64,000 nucleotides of DNA from Pseudomonas putida (GTDB lineage: Bacteria; Pseudomonadota; Gammaproteobacteria; Pseudomonadales; Pseudomonadaceae). A program made the translations under genes and the position numbers. Where the stretch lies: the NCBI RefSeq assembly GCF_005080685.1, contig NZ_CP039371.1:5394001-5458000 (forward strand). Direction: 5' to 3'. The notes below the pieces were generated by a model, which saw only the letters and a list, made by a program, of their open reading frames with translations, had not been told where the DNA came from and searched no databases. This document shows, piece by piece, positions 1 to 12,342 of the stretch; the first letter of the stretch is position 1, and each line of letters begins with the position of its first letter.

Positions 1-20
1 TTTTACATCGGCAATGGAAC

Positions 21-38
21 TGTATCGATTTCATTCCA
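21..38 (+). promoter_or_regulatory. possible GcsR-like activator site upstream of gcvH
   Basis: The sequence TGTATCG-N4-CATTCCA resembles the direct-repeat site I recall for the TyrR-like sigma-54 activator GcsR of P. aeruginosa (TGTAACG-N4-CGTTCCG), with 12 of 14 defined positions matching. It lies about 65 bp upstream of the sigma-54 promoter, a usual enhancer distance. Only one copy is visible; further copies may lie before the window starts. This is inference from one motif. Confidence 0.3.
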
Positions 39-102
39 ATGCAAGTGTCAGCCGCCCTGCGGAAAATAAATAAGTCATTGATATAAAAACACTTTTTATG
101 AG

Positions 103-118
103 TGGCAGCCTTTTTGCT
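103..118 (+). promoter_or_regulatory. sigma-54 (-24/-12) promoter of the gcvH-gcvP-sdaA-gcvT operon
   Basis: TGGCAGCCTTTTTGCT matches the RpoN consensus TGGCAC-N5-TTGC. The invariant GG (104-105) and GC (116-117) are separated by exactly 10 bases. The site lies 67 bp before the gcvH ATG and follows an AT-rich stretch (about 61-100) of the kind that can bind IHF. Glycine cleavage operons of pseudomonads are known to be driven by sigma-54 with the enhancer-binding protein GcsR, which fits. rpoN itself is at 35.6 kb in this window. Confidence 0.72.
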
Positions 119-184
119 TAAGAAGCAGCACTGAAAGAGCGTGGCCCACCGCGCCTACAAGCCCCTGCTTCCCGAGGAATTCCC

Positions 185-568
185 ATGAGCGAGTTGCGTT
201 TCACCGAAGATCACGAATGGCTGCGCGTCGAAGCCGACGGCAGTGTCACCGTGGGCATCACCGCCTACGCCCAGAATGCCCTGGGTGATGTGGTCTACGT
301 GCAACTGCCCGAGCTGCAGCATTACGACAAGGGTGCGGAAGCCTCCACTGTCGAATCGGTCAAGGCCGCCAGCGGCGTGTACATGCCCCTGGCCGGTGAA
401 GTGATCGCGGTCAACGAAGGCCTCAACGACAGCCCCGAGCTGGTCAACGAGGATCCGCTGGGCGAAGGCTGGTTCTTCCGCTTCAAGCCGACCGATGCCC
501 AAGCCGTGGCCGCCCTGCTCGACCAGGACGCCTACGATCGCCTGATCACCGCCAACGACAACGCCTGA
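185..568 (+). CDS. gcvH: glycine cleavage system H protein
   Basis: This is the lipoyl carrier of the cytoplasmic glycine cleavage complex. It shuttles the aminomethyl group from GcvP to GcvT and is reoxidised by the L protein (Lpd). The protein is 127 aa, the normal full length. The lipoyl lysine is K60 in the ESVKAASG motif, and the beta-hairpin fold of the lipoyl domain spans the whole chain. The ATG at 185 follows a GAGGAA ribosome-binding site. It is the first gene of an operon with gcvP 12 bp downstream, preceded by a sigma-54 promoter at 103-118. Pseudomonads often carry two gcv loci; the co-operonic sdaA marks this as the catabolic, glycine-inducible one (inference). Confidence 0.97.
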   Translation: MSELRFTEDHEWLRVEADGSVTVGITAYAQNALGDVVYVQLPELQHYDKGAEASTVESVKAASGVYMPLAGEVIAVNEGLNDSPELVNEDPLGEGWFFRFKPTDAQAVAALLDQDAYDRLITANDNA

Positions 569-580
569 GGAACCGCCACC

Positions 581-3436
<2,856 letters not shown>

Positions 3437-3459
3437 TGGCCCTCGGGCTCGCTACCGCC

Positions 3460-3535
3460 CTGTAGGAGAGGGTTCACCCGCGAATGTGATGCAGGCTTCG
3501 CTGGCGCTTTCGCGGGTAAACCCGCTCCTACAGGT
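3460..3535. repeat. REPIN (inverted pair of REP elements) inside the gcv operon
   Basis: Two REP-like arms in inverted orientation, CTGTAGGAG...GGTTCACCCGCGAA and TTTCGCGGGTAAACCCGCTCCTACAG, flank about 20 bp. They match the P. putida-type REP family also present at 63.9 kb. The left arm is degraded (GAGAGGG for GAGCGGG). It lies between gcvP and sdaA, genes otherwise arranged as one operon. Confidence 0.85.
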
Positions 3536-3570
3536 CACCGTCTACCTCAAGAGCCGGTTAGGAGGTCATC

Positions 3571-4947
<1,377 letters not shown>

Positions 4948-4974
4948 CCCGAACAGCAAACCAAGGAGTCATCG

Positions 4975-6096
4975 ATGTCCGAAACACTGCTCAAGACCCC
5001 ATTGCACGCCCTGCACCTGGAGCTGGGTGCACGCATGGTGCCGTTCGCCGGCTATGACATGCCGGTGCAGTACCCGCTTGGCGTGCTCAAGGAACACCTG
5101 CACACCCGCGACCAGGCAGGGCTGTTCGACGTCTCGCACATGGGCCAGATCGTGCTGCGCGGCAGCGAGGCCGCCAAGGCCCTGGAAAGCCTGGTGCCAG
5201 TGGACATCATCGACCTGCCGGTGGGCATGCAGCGCTATGCCATGTTCACCAACGAGCAAGGCGGCATCCTCGACGACCTGATGGTCGCCAACCTGGGTGA
5301 CGACACCCTGTTCCTGGTGGTCAACGCCGCCTGCAAGGACCAGGACCTGGCCCACTTGCAGCAGCACATCGGCGATCGTTGCGAGATCCAGCCGCTGTTT
5401 GCCGAACGCGCCCTGCTCGCCCTGCAGGGGCCGGCGGCGGTGAAGGTGCTCGAGCGCCTGGCGCCGGAGGTGGTCGGCATGACCTTCATGCAGTTCCGCC
5501 CGCTGACGCTACTGGGTGAGGACTGCTTCGTCAGCCGCTCGGGCTACACCGGCGAAGACGGCTACGAGATCTCGGTGCCGGTCGCCGCTGCCGAAGGCCT
5601 GGCCCGCCGCCTGCTGGCCGAGCCCGAAGTACAACCGATCGGCCTGGGTGCCCGCGACTCGCTGCGCCTGGAAGCCGGCCTGTGCCTGTATGGCCACGAC
5701 ATGGACACCACCACTACGCCGGTCGAAGCCAGCCTTCTATGGGCCATTTCCAAGGTCCGCCGTGCCGATGGCGCACGTCCAGGCGGCTTCCCGGGAGCCG
5801 ACACCGTCTTCGCCCAGCAGCAACGAGGTGTGCCGCGCAGGCGCGTGGGTCTGCTGCCGCAGGAACGCACCCCGGTACGCGAAGGCGCGGAGATCGTCGA
5901 CTCGGCTGGCAAGACCGTTGGCCGGGTCTGCAGCGGCGGTTTTGGTCCGACGCTCGGCGCCCCGCTGGCCATGGGCTACATCGAAGTCGAACATGCCGCG
6001 CTCGATACCGCTTTGTTCGCCCTGGTACGCGGTAAGCAAGTTGCCCTGAAAGTCAGCAAAATGCCTTTCGTTGCACAACGTTACTATCGCGGTTGA
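4975..6096 (+). CDS. gcvT: aminomethyltransferase, T protein of the glycine cleavage system
   Basis: It transfers the methylene unit from aminomethyl-lipoyl-GcvH to tetrahydrofolate and releases ammonia. The length is 373 aa. Conserved stretches visible include [13 protein letters not shown] near the N terminus, [11 protein letters not shown], and [20 protein letters not shown] in the folate-binding core, followed by the C-terminal barrel domain ([16 protein letters not shown]). AAGGAG precedes the ATG and the gene starts 27 bp after sdaA, so it is the last gene of the gcv operon. No obvious intrinsic terminator follows in the next 300 bp. Confidence 0.96.
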   Translation: MSETLLKTPLHALHLELGARMVPFAGYDMPVQYPLGVLKEHLHTRDQAGLFDVSHMGQIVLRGSEAAKALESLVPVDIIDLPVGMQRYAMFTNEQGGILDDLMVANLGDDTLFLVVNAACKDQDLAHLQQHIGDRCEIQPLFAERALLALQGPAAVKVLERLAPEVVGMTFMQFRPLTLLGEDCFVSRSGYTGEDGYEISVPVAAAEGLARRLLAEPEVQPIGLGARDSLRLEAGLCLYGHDMDTTTTPVEASLLWAISKVRRADGARPGGFPGADTVFAQQQRGVPRRRVGLLPQERTPVREGAEIVDSAGKTVGRVCSGGFGPTLGAPLAMGYIEVEHAALDTALFALVRGKQVALKVSKMPFVAQRYYRG

Positions 6097-6441
6097 ATGC
6101 ACCCTCTGAGGTTCGGCGATATTCGTTTTCGAACCTCTTCTATAACTTTGGAACATGGCGGCAGGCCAGGCGCCATGCCGTTTCCGACAAATTTGTCGGT
6201 TATCGGCAAATGCCCGATTTCCTGCAGCCGGGAGGGCTTGTTTTTCGCTCGGGAGTTGGCGTAGAGTCACTCCACTGTGTTTGCATGGGTCGCAACAGTT
6301 CGTGACCTGGGCCAGTAGCCGCAATCTGCTACAACCCGTTCGACGTCTCTTACTTTCCTGCAACCCAGCCCGGTACTCTTTCGCGTCAAAACATGTGAAA
6401 GAAACTGTCATCAAAATTTAAGCTTCATAGGAAATAAGACA
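6097..6441. other. 345-bp non-coding region: gcvT 3' flank and cspA leader
   Basis: No credible reading frame is present. It holds a perfect 16-bp palindrome (6184-6199), a possible sigma-70 promoter (TTGTTT at 6238-6243, 18-bp spacer, TAGAGT at 6262-6267) and, downstream, an approximately 165-nt leader before the cold-shock gene. Long structured leaders are typical of CspA-family mRNAs, where they act in temperature control. The promoter call is weak. Confidence 0.5.
6184..6199. repeat. perfect 16-bp palindrome upstream of cspA
   Basis: CCGACAAATTTGTCGG is an uninterrupted palindrome of eight base pairs per arm. It sits about 40 bp upstream of the best promoter candidate for the cold-shock gene. 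It could be a dimeric regulator's operator; no U-run follows, so it is not a convincing terminator for gcvT. Confidence 0.6.
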
Positions 6442-6654
6442 ATGGCTGAGCGTCAGAACGGTACCGTCAAGTGGTTCAATGACGAAAAAGGTTACGGCTT
6501 CATCACCCCAGAAAGCGGTCCGGATCTGTTCGTGCACTTCCGTGCTATCGAAGGCAACGGCTTCAAGAGCCTGAAAGAAGGCCAGAAGGTGACCTTCGAA
6601 GCAGTCCAAGGCCAGAAAGGCATGCAGGCTGACAAGGTTCAAGTCGCCAGCTAA
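6442..6654 (+). CDS. cold-shock domain protein (CspA family)
   Basis: A 70-aa single cold-shock domain protein that binds single-stranded RNA/DNA and melts mRNA structure. RNP1 (KGYGFITP, residues 16-23) and RNP2 (LFVHF, 29-33) are intact and the chain is typical family length. An AGGAAA ribosome-binding site precedes the ATG. It is monocistronic: a long leader upstream and a strong intrinsic terminator at 6673-6705. Pseudomonads have several paralogues, so which one this is cannot be told from the sequence alone. Confidence 0.95.
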   Translation: MAERQNGTVKWFNDEKGYGFITPESGPDLFVHFRAIEGNGFKSLKEGQKVTFEAVQGQKGMQADKVQVAS

Positions 6655-6672
6655 GCCGCACCGACTTCGAAG

Positions 6673-6705
6673 AAAAGCCCCTGCCATGTGCAGGGGCTTT
6701 TTTTT
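6673..6705 (+). terminator. intrinsic terminator of the cold-shock gene
   Basis: AAAAGCCCCTGC-catgt-GCAGGGGC followed by eight T: a GC-rich 8-bp stem with a short loop and a U-run, 18 bp after the stop codon. Confidence 0.93.
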
Positions 6706-6745
6706 GCCCGTAGAATACCGGCTTCGCCTTTCGGAGCCGTCCTGC

Positions 6746-7234
6746 ATGTCCAAGCCTCTGCTCTCCCCCCAGGGTGATTTTCCACCGGTCGGCCTGGGCC
6801 GACGCCTGGCGGCGATGTTCTATGACTTCTTGCTGTGCACGGCGCTGCTGATCGTTACCGCGGGCGCCTACAAGATGATCCAGATGGCGATCATCGGCGA
6901 AGCCCGCATGCGCGAACTCACCGAGGCCGGCGCCCTGGATGGCGACCCATTGCTGTCGACGATTCTTTTGTTCGCCCTGTTCGGCTTCTTCGCCAAGTTC
7001 TGGACCCACGGCGGCCAGACCTTGGGCATGCAAGTGTGGGGCGTGCGGGTGCAAAATGCCGATGGTAGCGCCATCAGCCTGTGGCAGGCGCTGTTGCGCT
7101 TCGTGGTTTCGATTGCTTCGTGGCTGTGCCTGGGGCTGGGTTTCTTCTGGGCCTTGGTCGACAAGCGTAAACGCGGCTGGCACGACATCTACTCGGACAC
7201 CCAGCTGGTGCGACTGCCCAAGCGGAAAAAATGA
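6746..7234 (+). CDS. RDD family inner-membrane protein
   Basis: A 162-aa integral membrane protein with the RDD domain: an Arg near the start of TM1 (GRRLAAMFYDF) with an Asp inside it, then two further hydrophobic segments (about 63-80 and 105-130) and a positively charged C terminus (KRKRGWHDIYSDTQLV, a typical RDD ending). The ATG at 6746 is preferred over one 60 bp upstream because the shorter form starts just before the conserved domain and the longer form would begin inside the cspA terminator. The function of most RDD proteins is unknown; some are Na+/H+ antiporter-like. It is the last gene before a bidirectional terminator facing lptG. Confidence 0.85.
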   Translation: MSKPLLSPQGDFPPVGLGRRLAAMFYDFLLCTALLIVTAGAYKMIQMAIIGEARMRELTEAGALDGDPLLSTILLFALFGFFAKFWTHGGQTLGMQVWGVRVQNADGSAISLWQALLRFVVSIASWLCLGLGFFWALVDKRKRGWHDIYSDTQLVRLPKRKK

Positions 7235-7274
7235 TGTTCAGCGCATCGCTGGCGAAGAGGCCGACACAAGGCCA

Positions 7275-7304
7275 CAAAAAAGCCGACCCAAGGGTCGGCT
7301 TTTT
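7275..7304. terminator. bidirectional terminator between the RDD gene and lptG
   Basis: AAAAAAGCCGACCC-a-AGGGTCGGC-TTTTT is a GC-rich stem with A-tract and T-tract on the two sides. It serves the convergent RDD gene (+) and lptG (-). Confidence 0.9.
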
Positions 7305-7320
7305 CATGCAGCAAAGGCCG

Positions 7321-8382
7321 TTAACCCGCCCGGCGCAACAACCAAAGGCCCGCGATTGCGCAGATCCCGGCCGGTATCACCACCGCCAGCAACGGCGGGA
7401 AGCCGAACACCTGGCTCGATGGCCCGAGCAGGTCACCGGCAATGCGGAACACAAAGCCCACCAGCACGCCAGTGAACACGCGCTGACCCAGGGTCACCGA
7501 CCGCAGCGGGCCGAAGATGAACGAAATCGCCATCAGCACCAGAGCCGCAGTCACCGCCGGCTGCAGGACCTTGGTCCAGAACGCCAGCCAGTAGCGCGCG
7601 TTGTTCAGCCCTTGATCGGCCAGGTAGTGGATGTACTCCCACAGCCCAGTGATCGACAGCGACTCCGGAGCTACCACCACGGTATTGAGCAACTGCGGGG
7701 TCACCGAGACATCCCACTGCTCCTGCGGGCTCTTGATCACCTCGGTATGGTCGCCACGGAAGTGCGTGGTGGCGACGTCGCTGAGCACCCAATGGTCGTC
7801 CTGGTACTGCGCGCGGCGAGCGAAGCTGGAGGTGACGATCTTGCGTTCGTCGTCGAAGCGGTAGCGCGTCACGCCCAGCAGCAGGCCGTTGGGCTGCACC
7901 GAGTTGATGTGCACGAACTCATCGCCCTGGCGGTGCCACATGCCGCGCTTGGAGCTCTGCGCCTCACCACCGCCCTGGGCCAGCGAACGGTCGGCCTGGG
8001 CCTTGTTCTCGGTCACCGGGGCGACGTATTCGCCGATCAGAATACCGGCCAGCATCAGCACCAGCATCGGCTTCATCACCGCCCAGACGATGCGACCGAT
8101 GGATACTCCCGCGGCGCGCATGATGGTCAGCTCGCTGTTACTGGCCAAGGTACCCAGGCCGATCAGGCAGCCGATCAGCGCCGCCATCGGCAGCATGTCA
8201 TAGAGCCGGCGCGGCGCGGTCAGCAGGGTGAAGACCCCGGCGTCGAGCACCGTGTAGGTATCGGACAGGTCGCTCATTTCGTCGATGAAGGCGAACAACG
8301 AGGCCAGCCCGAGGATGATCCCCAGCACCGCCAGGATGGCCAGCAGCACACTCTGGCCGATATAGCGATCGAGCTTACCCAT
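7321..8382 (-). CDS. lptG: LPS export ABC transporter permease LptG
   Basis: One of the two inner-membrane subunits of the LptB2FG transporter that extracts LPS from the inner membrane and hands it to LptC. At 353 aa it has the LptF/LptG fold: three N-terminal transmembrane helices (starting GKLDRYIGQSVLLAILAVLG), a periplasmic beta-jellyroll (about 135-265), and three C-terminal helices. The ATG at 8382 gives the usual MGKLDRYIG start and overlaps the end of lptF by 8 bp, showing translational coupling. The ATPase partner lptB is at 34.7 kb. Confidence 0.95.
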   Translation of the reverse strand: MGKLDRYIGQSVLLAILAVLGIILGLASLFAFIDEMSDLSDTYTVLDAGVFTLLTAPRRLYDMLPMAALIGCLIGLGTLASNSELTIMRAAGVSIGRIVWAVMKPMLVLMLAGILIGEYVAPVTENKAQADRSLAQGGGEAQSSKRGMWHRQGDEFVHINSVQPNGLLLGVTRYRFDDERKIVTSSFARRAQYQDDHWVLSDVATTHFRGDHTEVIKSPQEQWDVSVTPQLLNTVVVAPESLSITGLWEYIHYLADQGLNNARYWLAFWTKVLQPAVTAALVLMAISFIFGPLRSVTLGQRVFTGVLVGFVFRIAGDLLGPSSQVFGFPPLLAVVIPAGICAIAGLWLLRRAG

Positions 8383-9490
8383 GGGCCACCTCCGCACGGC
8401 GAGCGGCGCGCTTGAGGCGCAGCGGCTCCCAGTACATCAGGCCAAGGCCGATGAGCAGGAACAGGCCGTGGACCCACCACATGCCCAGGGCGATTGGCAG
8501 CTTGCCCTTTTCCAGGGCGCCGCGTACGGAAATCAGCATCGTCAGGTAGGCCATGTACAGAAGAATCGCCGGCAGCAGCTTGAGGAAACGGCCCTGGCGC
8601 GGGTTGGCCCTGGACAGCGGTACCGCCATCAGGGTCACGATGAACACCAGGATCGGCAACGACATCCGCCACTGCAACTCGGCGCGCTCGCGCAGGCCCT
8701 TCTGGCCGAACAGGTCAGAGGTCGGGATGGCTTCACGCTCGGTGACTTCCTCGCTGACCTCGGGTTTGGGCAGCAGGACGCCGTAGGTGTCGTACTTGAT
8801 GGCGCGGTAGTCGGCCTGGCCCGGGTTGCCGTCGTAGCGGTAGCCGTTTTCCAGCACCAGATAGCGATTGCCATCGGCCTGGATTTCCTGGTGGCCTTTT
8901 TCGGCGACCAGCACCGAAGGCGCACGGTCCTTGGTCTTGTCCGCGTTGAAGCGTTTTTCCGAGATGAACACACCGCCCAGCTTGACACGATCGTCGGACA
9001 GCTCCTCGGTATAGGTCACCCGGGAGCCATCGCGCAGGGTCTGGAATCGACCGGGCGACAGGGTATCGAACTCGGTGAGAGCGTCCTGCTGGTTGATGAT
9101 CTTCTGCACCTGGGCAACACCCTGGGGCGCCAGGCTCAGGCTCAGCCAGGCCACCAGCAGGGCGACCAGCGCGGCCGGCGCCAGGGTCAGCGCCAGCAGG
9201 CGCTGCTGGCTCATGCCGGTGGCCGAGAGCACGGTCATCTCGCTTTCCAAGTACAGCCGGCCATAGGCCAGCAGAATACCGAGGAACAGCCCCAGGGGCA
9301 GGATCAGTTGCAGGAAGCCAGGCAGGCGGAAGCCCATGATCAGGAACAGCACGCCCGGATCGAGCACGCCCTGGGCCGCCTGGGCCAGGTATTTGATGAA
9401 GCGCCCGCTCATGATGATCACCAGCAGCACGGCGCTGACGGCGCTCAAGGTCACCAGGACCTCGCGGGACAGATAACGAAAGACGATCAA
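8375..9490 (-). CDS. lptF: LPS export ABC transporter permease LptF (TTG start)
   Basis: Partner of LptG in LptB2FG. The 371-aa product has three N-terminal TM helices, a periplasmic jellyroll (about 125-265) and three C-terminal TM helices. No ATG is available at the 5' end. A TTG at 9490 gives MIVFRYLSREVL, the usual family start, with AGGAG (9503-9499) 8 nt upstream. A GTG at 9499 overlaps that Shine-Dalgarno sequence, so I reject it. The TTG may keep LptF synthesis modest. It is the first gene of lptF-lptG and divergent from pepA. Confidence 0.93.
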   Translation of the reverse strand: MIVFRYLSREVLVTLSAVSAVLLVIIMSGRFIKYLAQAAQGVLDPGVLFLIMGFRLPGFLQLILPLGLFLGILLAYGRLYLESEMTVLSATGMSQQRLLALTLAPAALVALLVAWLSLSLAPQGVAQVQKIINQQDALTEFDTLSPGRFQTLRDGSRVTYTEELSDDRVKLGGVFISEKRFNADKTKDRAPSVLVAEKGHQEIQADGNRYLVLENGYRYDGNPGQADYRAIKYDTYGVLLPKPEVSEEVTEREAIPTSDLFGQKGLRERAELQWRMSLPILVFIVTLMAVPLSRANPRQGRFLKLLPAILLYMAYLTMLISVRGALEKGKLPIALGMWWVHGLFLLIGLGLMYWEPLRLKRAARRAEVAHG

Positions 9491-11297
<1,807 letters not shown>

Positions 11298-11305
11298 TGC
11301 CATGA

Positions 11306-11334
11306 AACCGGTGGCGCCCCTTGCGCCACCGGTT
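11306..11334 (+). terminator. terminator-like hairpin after pepA
   Basis: AACCGGTGGCG-cccctt-G-CGCCACCGGTT forms an 11-bp near-perfect stem just after the pepA stop. It has no U-run, so it may act as an mRNA-stabilising or partial termination structure before holC. Confidence 0.45.
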
Positions 11335-11347
11335 GGCAGACCCAACC

Positions 11348-11776
11348 ATGAGCAAAGTCGACTTCTACATCCTGCCCACCGACTCGTTGTCGGCGCGGCT
11401 CGATTTCGCCTGCAAATTGTGCGAAAAGGCCTGGCGCCTAGGCCACCGGGTCTATCTGCACTGCCAGGACGCCGAACAACGCGACGAACTGGACCTGCGC
11501 CTGTGGCGCTTCAAAGGCGAGGCATTCGTGCCCCACGACCTGGCCGAGGCCCATGCCGACGCTGCGGTGGCCCTGGGGCTTGGCGACGCTGCCGGGGATC
11601 ACGATGGCTTGTTGATCAACCTCGGCGCCAGCGTGCCCGGCTTCGTCGGCCAGTTCGAACGGGTGGCTGAAATCGTCGTCGAGGAGGCCGGTATACGCCA
11701 ATCGGCCCGTGAGCGATTCCGTTTCTACCGCGAACAGGGCTATGCTCTGCAAGACCACCGCTTACAGCGACTCTGA
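11348..11776 (+). CDS. holC: DNA polymerase III chi subunit
   Basis: Clamp-loader accessory subunit that links the polymerase III holoenzyme to SSB. The 142-aa product begins SKVDFYILP, typical of HolC, and contains RLDFACKLCEKAWRLGHRVYLHC near the N terminus and FVPHDL in the middle, both family hallmarks. The ATG at 11348 is chosen over one at 11321 because the latter lies inside the pepA 3' hairpin. It is located between pepA and valS as in other gammaproteobacteria. Its stop is 2 bp before the next small gene. Confidence 0.93.
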   Translation: MSKVDFYILPTDSLSARLDFACKLCEKAWRLGHRVYLHCQDAEQRDELDLRLWRFKGEAFVPHDLAEAHADAAVALGLGDAAGDHDGLLINLGASVPGFVGQFERVAEIVVEEAGIRQSARERFRFYREQGYALQDHRLQRL

Positions 11777-11778
11777 CG

Positions 11779-12153
11779 ATGATGGACAAGCCTTCCGCCC
11801 TGCCTGACTCCGCCCACCTGCTCGACGACCTGGAGTCGATTCGCCAGCTGTTGGGCGATGCCGACCTGCAGCCGCCGCTGTTGACCGACACGGTCGAGCA
11901 GATCCCGTTACTGCTCGACGAGCCTGCCGGCAACCCGGTACCGGCCCTTGAGCCTGAGCCTGAACCCAGCGCGCCCGAGGACGACCCGCAGACGCGCCGC
12001 CAGGACACCTTGCTGCACCTGGAAGCCGAGCTGCGCGCTGCCGCGCAGGCGATCATGCAGGACGTGATCAACGACTTCACCCCGCATATCGAAACCGAAA
12101 TCAAACGCCGCCTGGATGCCCGCATGGAGCGGTTGATCAAGCGTTCCGAGTGA
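11779..12153 (+). CDS. small conserved acidic protein of unknown function downstream of holC
   Basis: 124 aa, starting at tandem ATGs (11779/11782), 2 bp after holC, so very probably cotranslated. The N-terminal two thirds is acidic and proline-rich (PVPALEPEPEPSAPEDDP), likely disordered. The C-terminal about 45 residues (HLEAELRAAAQAIMQDV, then IETEIKRRLDARMERLI) are predicted to be amphipathic helix or coiled coil. Similar proteins in this position are sometimes labelled DNA polymerase III chi-like by neighbourhood only; I see no chi fold. Function unknown. A role with HolC is a guess from the context. Confidence 0.75.
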   Translation: MMDKPSALPDSAHLLDDLESIRQLLGDADLQPPLLTDTVEQIPLLLDEPAGNPVPALEPEPEPSAPEDDPQTRRQDTLLHLEAELRAAAQAIMQDVINDFTPHIETEIKRRLDARMERLIKRSE

Positions 12154-12159
12154 GGATCC

Positions 12160-12266
12160 TGGGGCCGCGTTGCGACCCTTTCGCGACACAAGGCCGCTCC
12201 CACAGTTGTACGCATTCCTTCTGTGGGAGCGGCCTTGTGTCGCGAAAGGGCTGCAAAGCGGCCCCA
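12160..12266. repeat. REPIN between the holC operon and valS
   Basis: Long inverted pair: GACCCTTTCGCGACACAAGG...CCGCTCCCACAG and its complement CTGTGGGAGCGG...CCTTGTGTCGCGAAAGGG, separated by 15 bp, with outer GGGGCCGC/GCGGCCCC arms. The stem would exceed 30 bp. It is the P. putida REP family; it may act as a terminator or stabiliser between the two units. Confidence 0.88.
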
Positions 12267-12342
12267 GCGGCTGTCGCCTAAACCCTGCGCCTTGGTTATA
12301 CTTTTCGGCTTTCCCGAATAAATGCACAGGGTCCCGCCGCGC

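Noticed and set aside
1..184. Glycine riboswitch before gcvH
   Set aside because: No gcvT-type aptamer core or tandem structure was seen; the region is short and has a sigma-54 promoter only about 67 bp from the start codon.
7231..8415. Plus-strand open frame opposite lptG
   Set aside because: Antisense shadow; starts in the terminator and lacks any domain, while lptG is intact.
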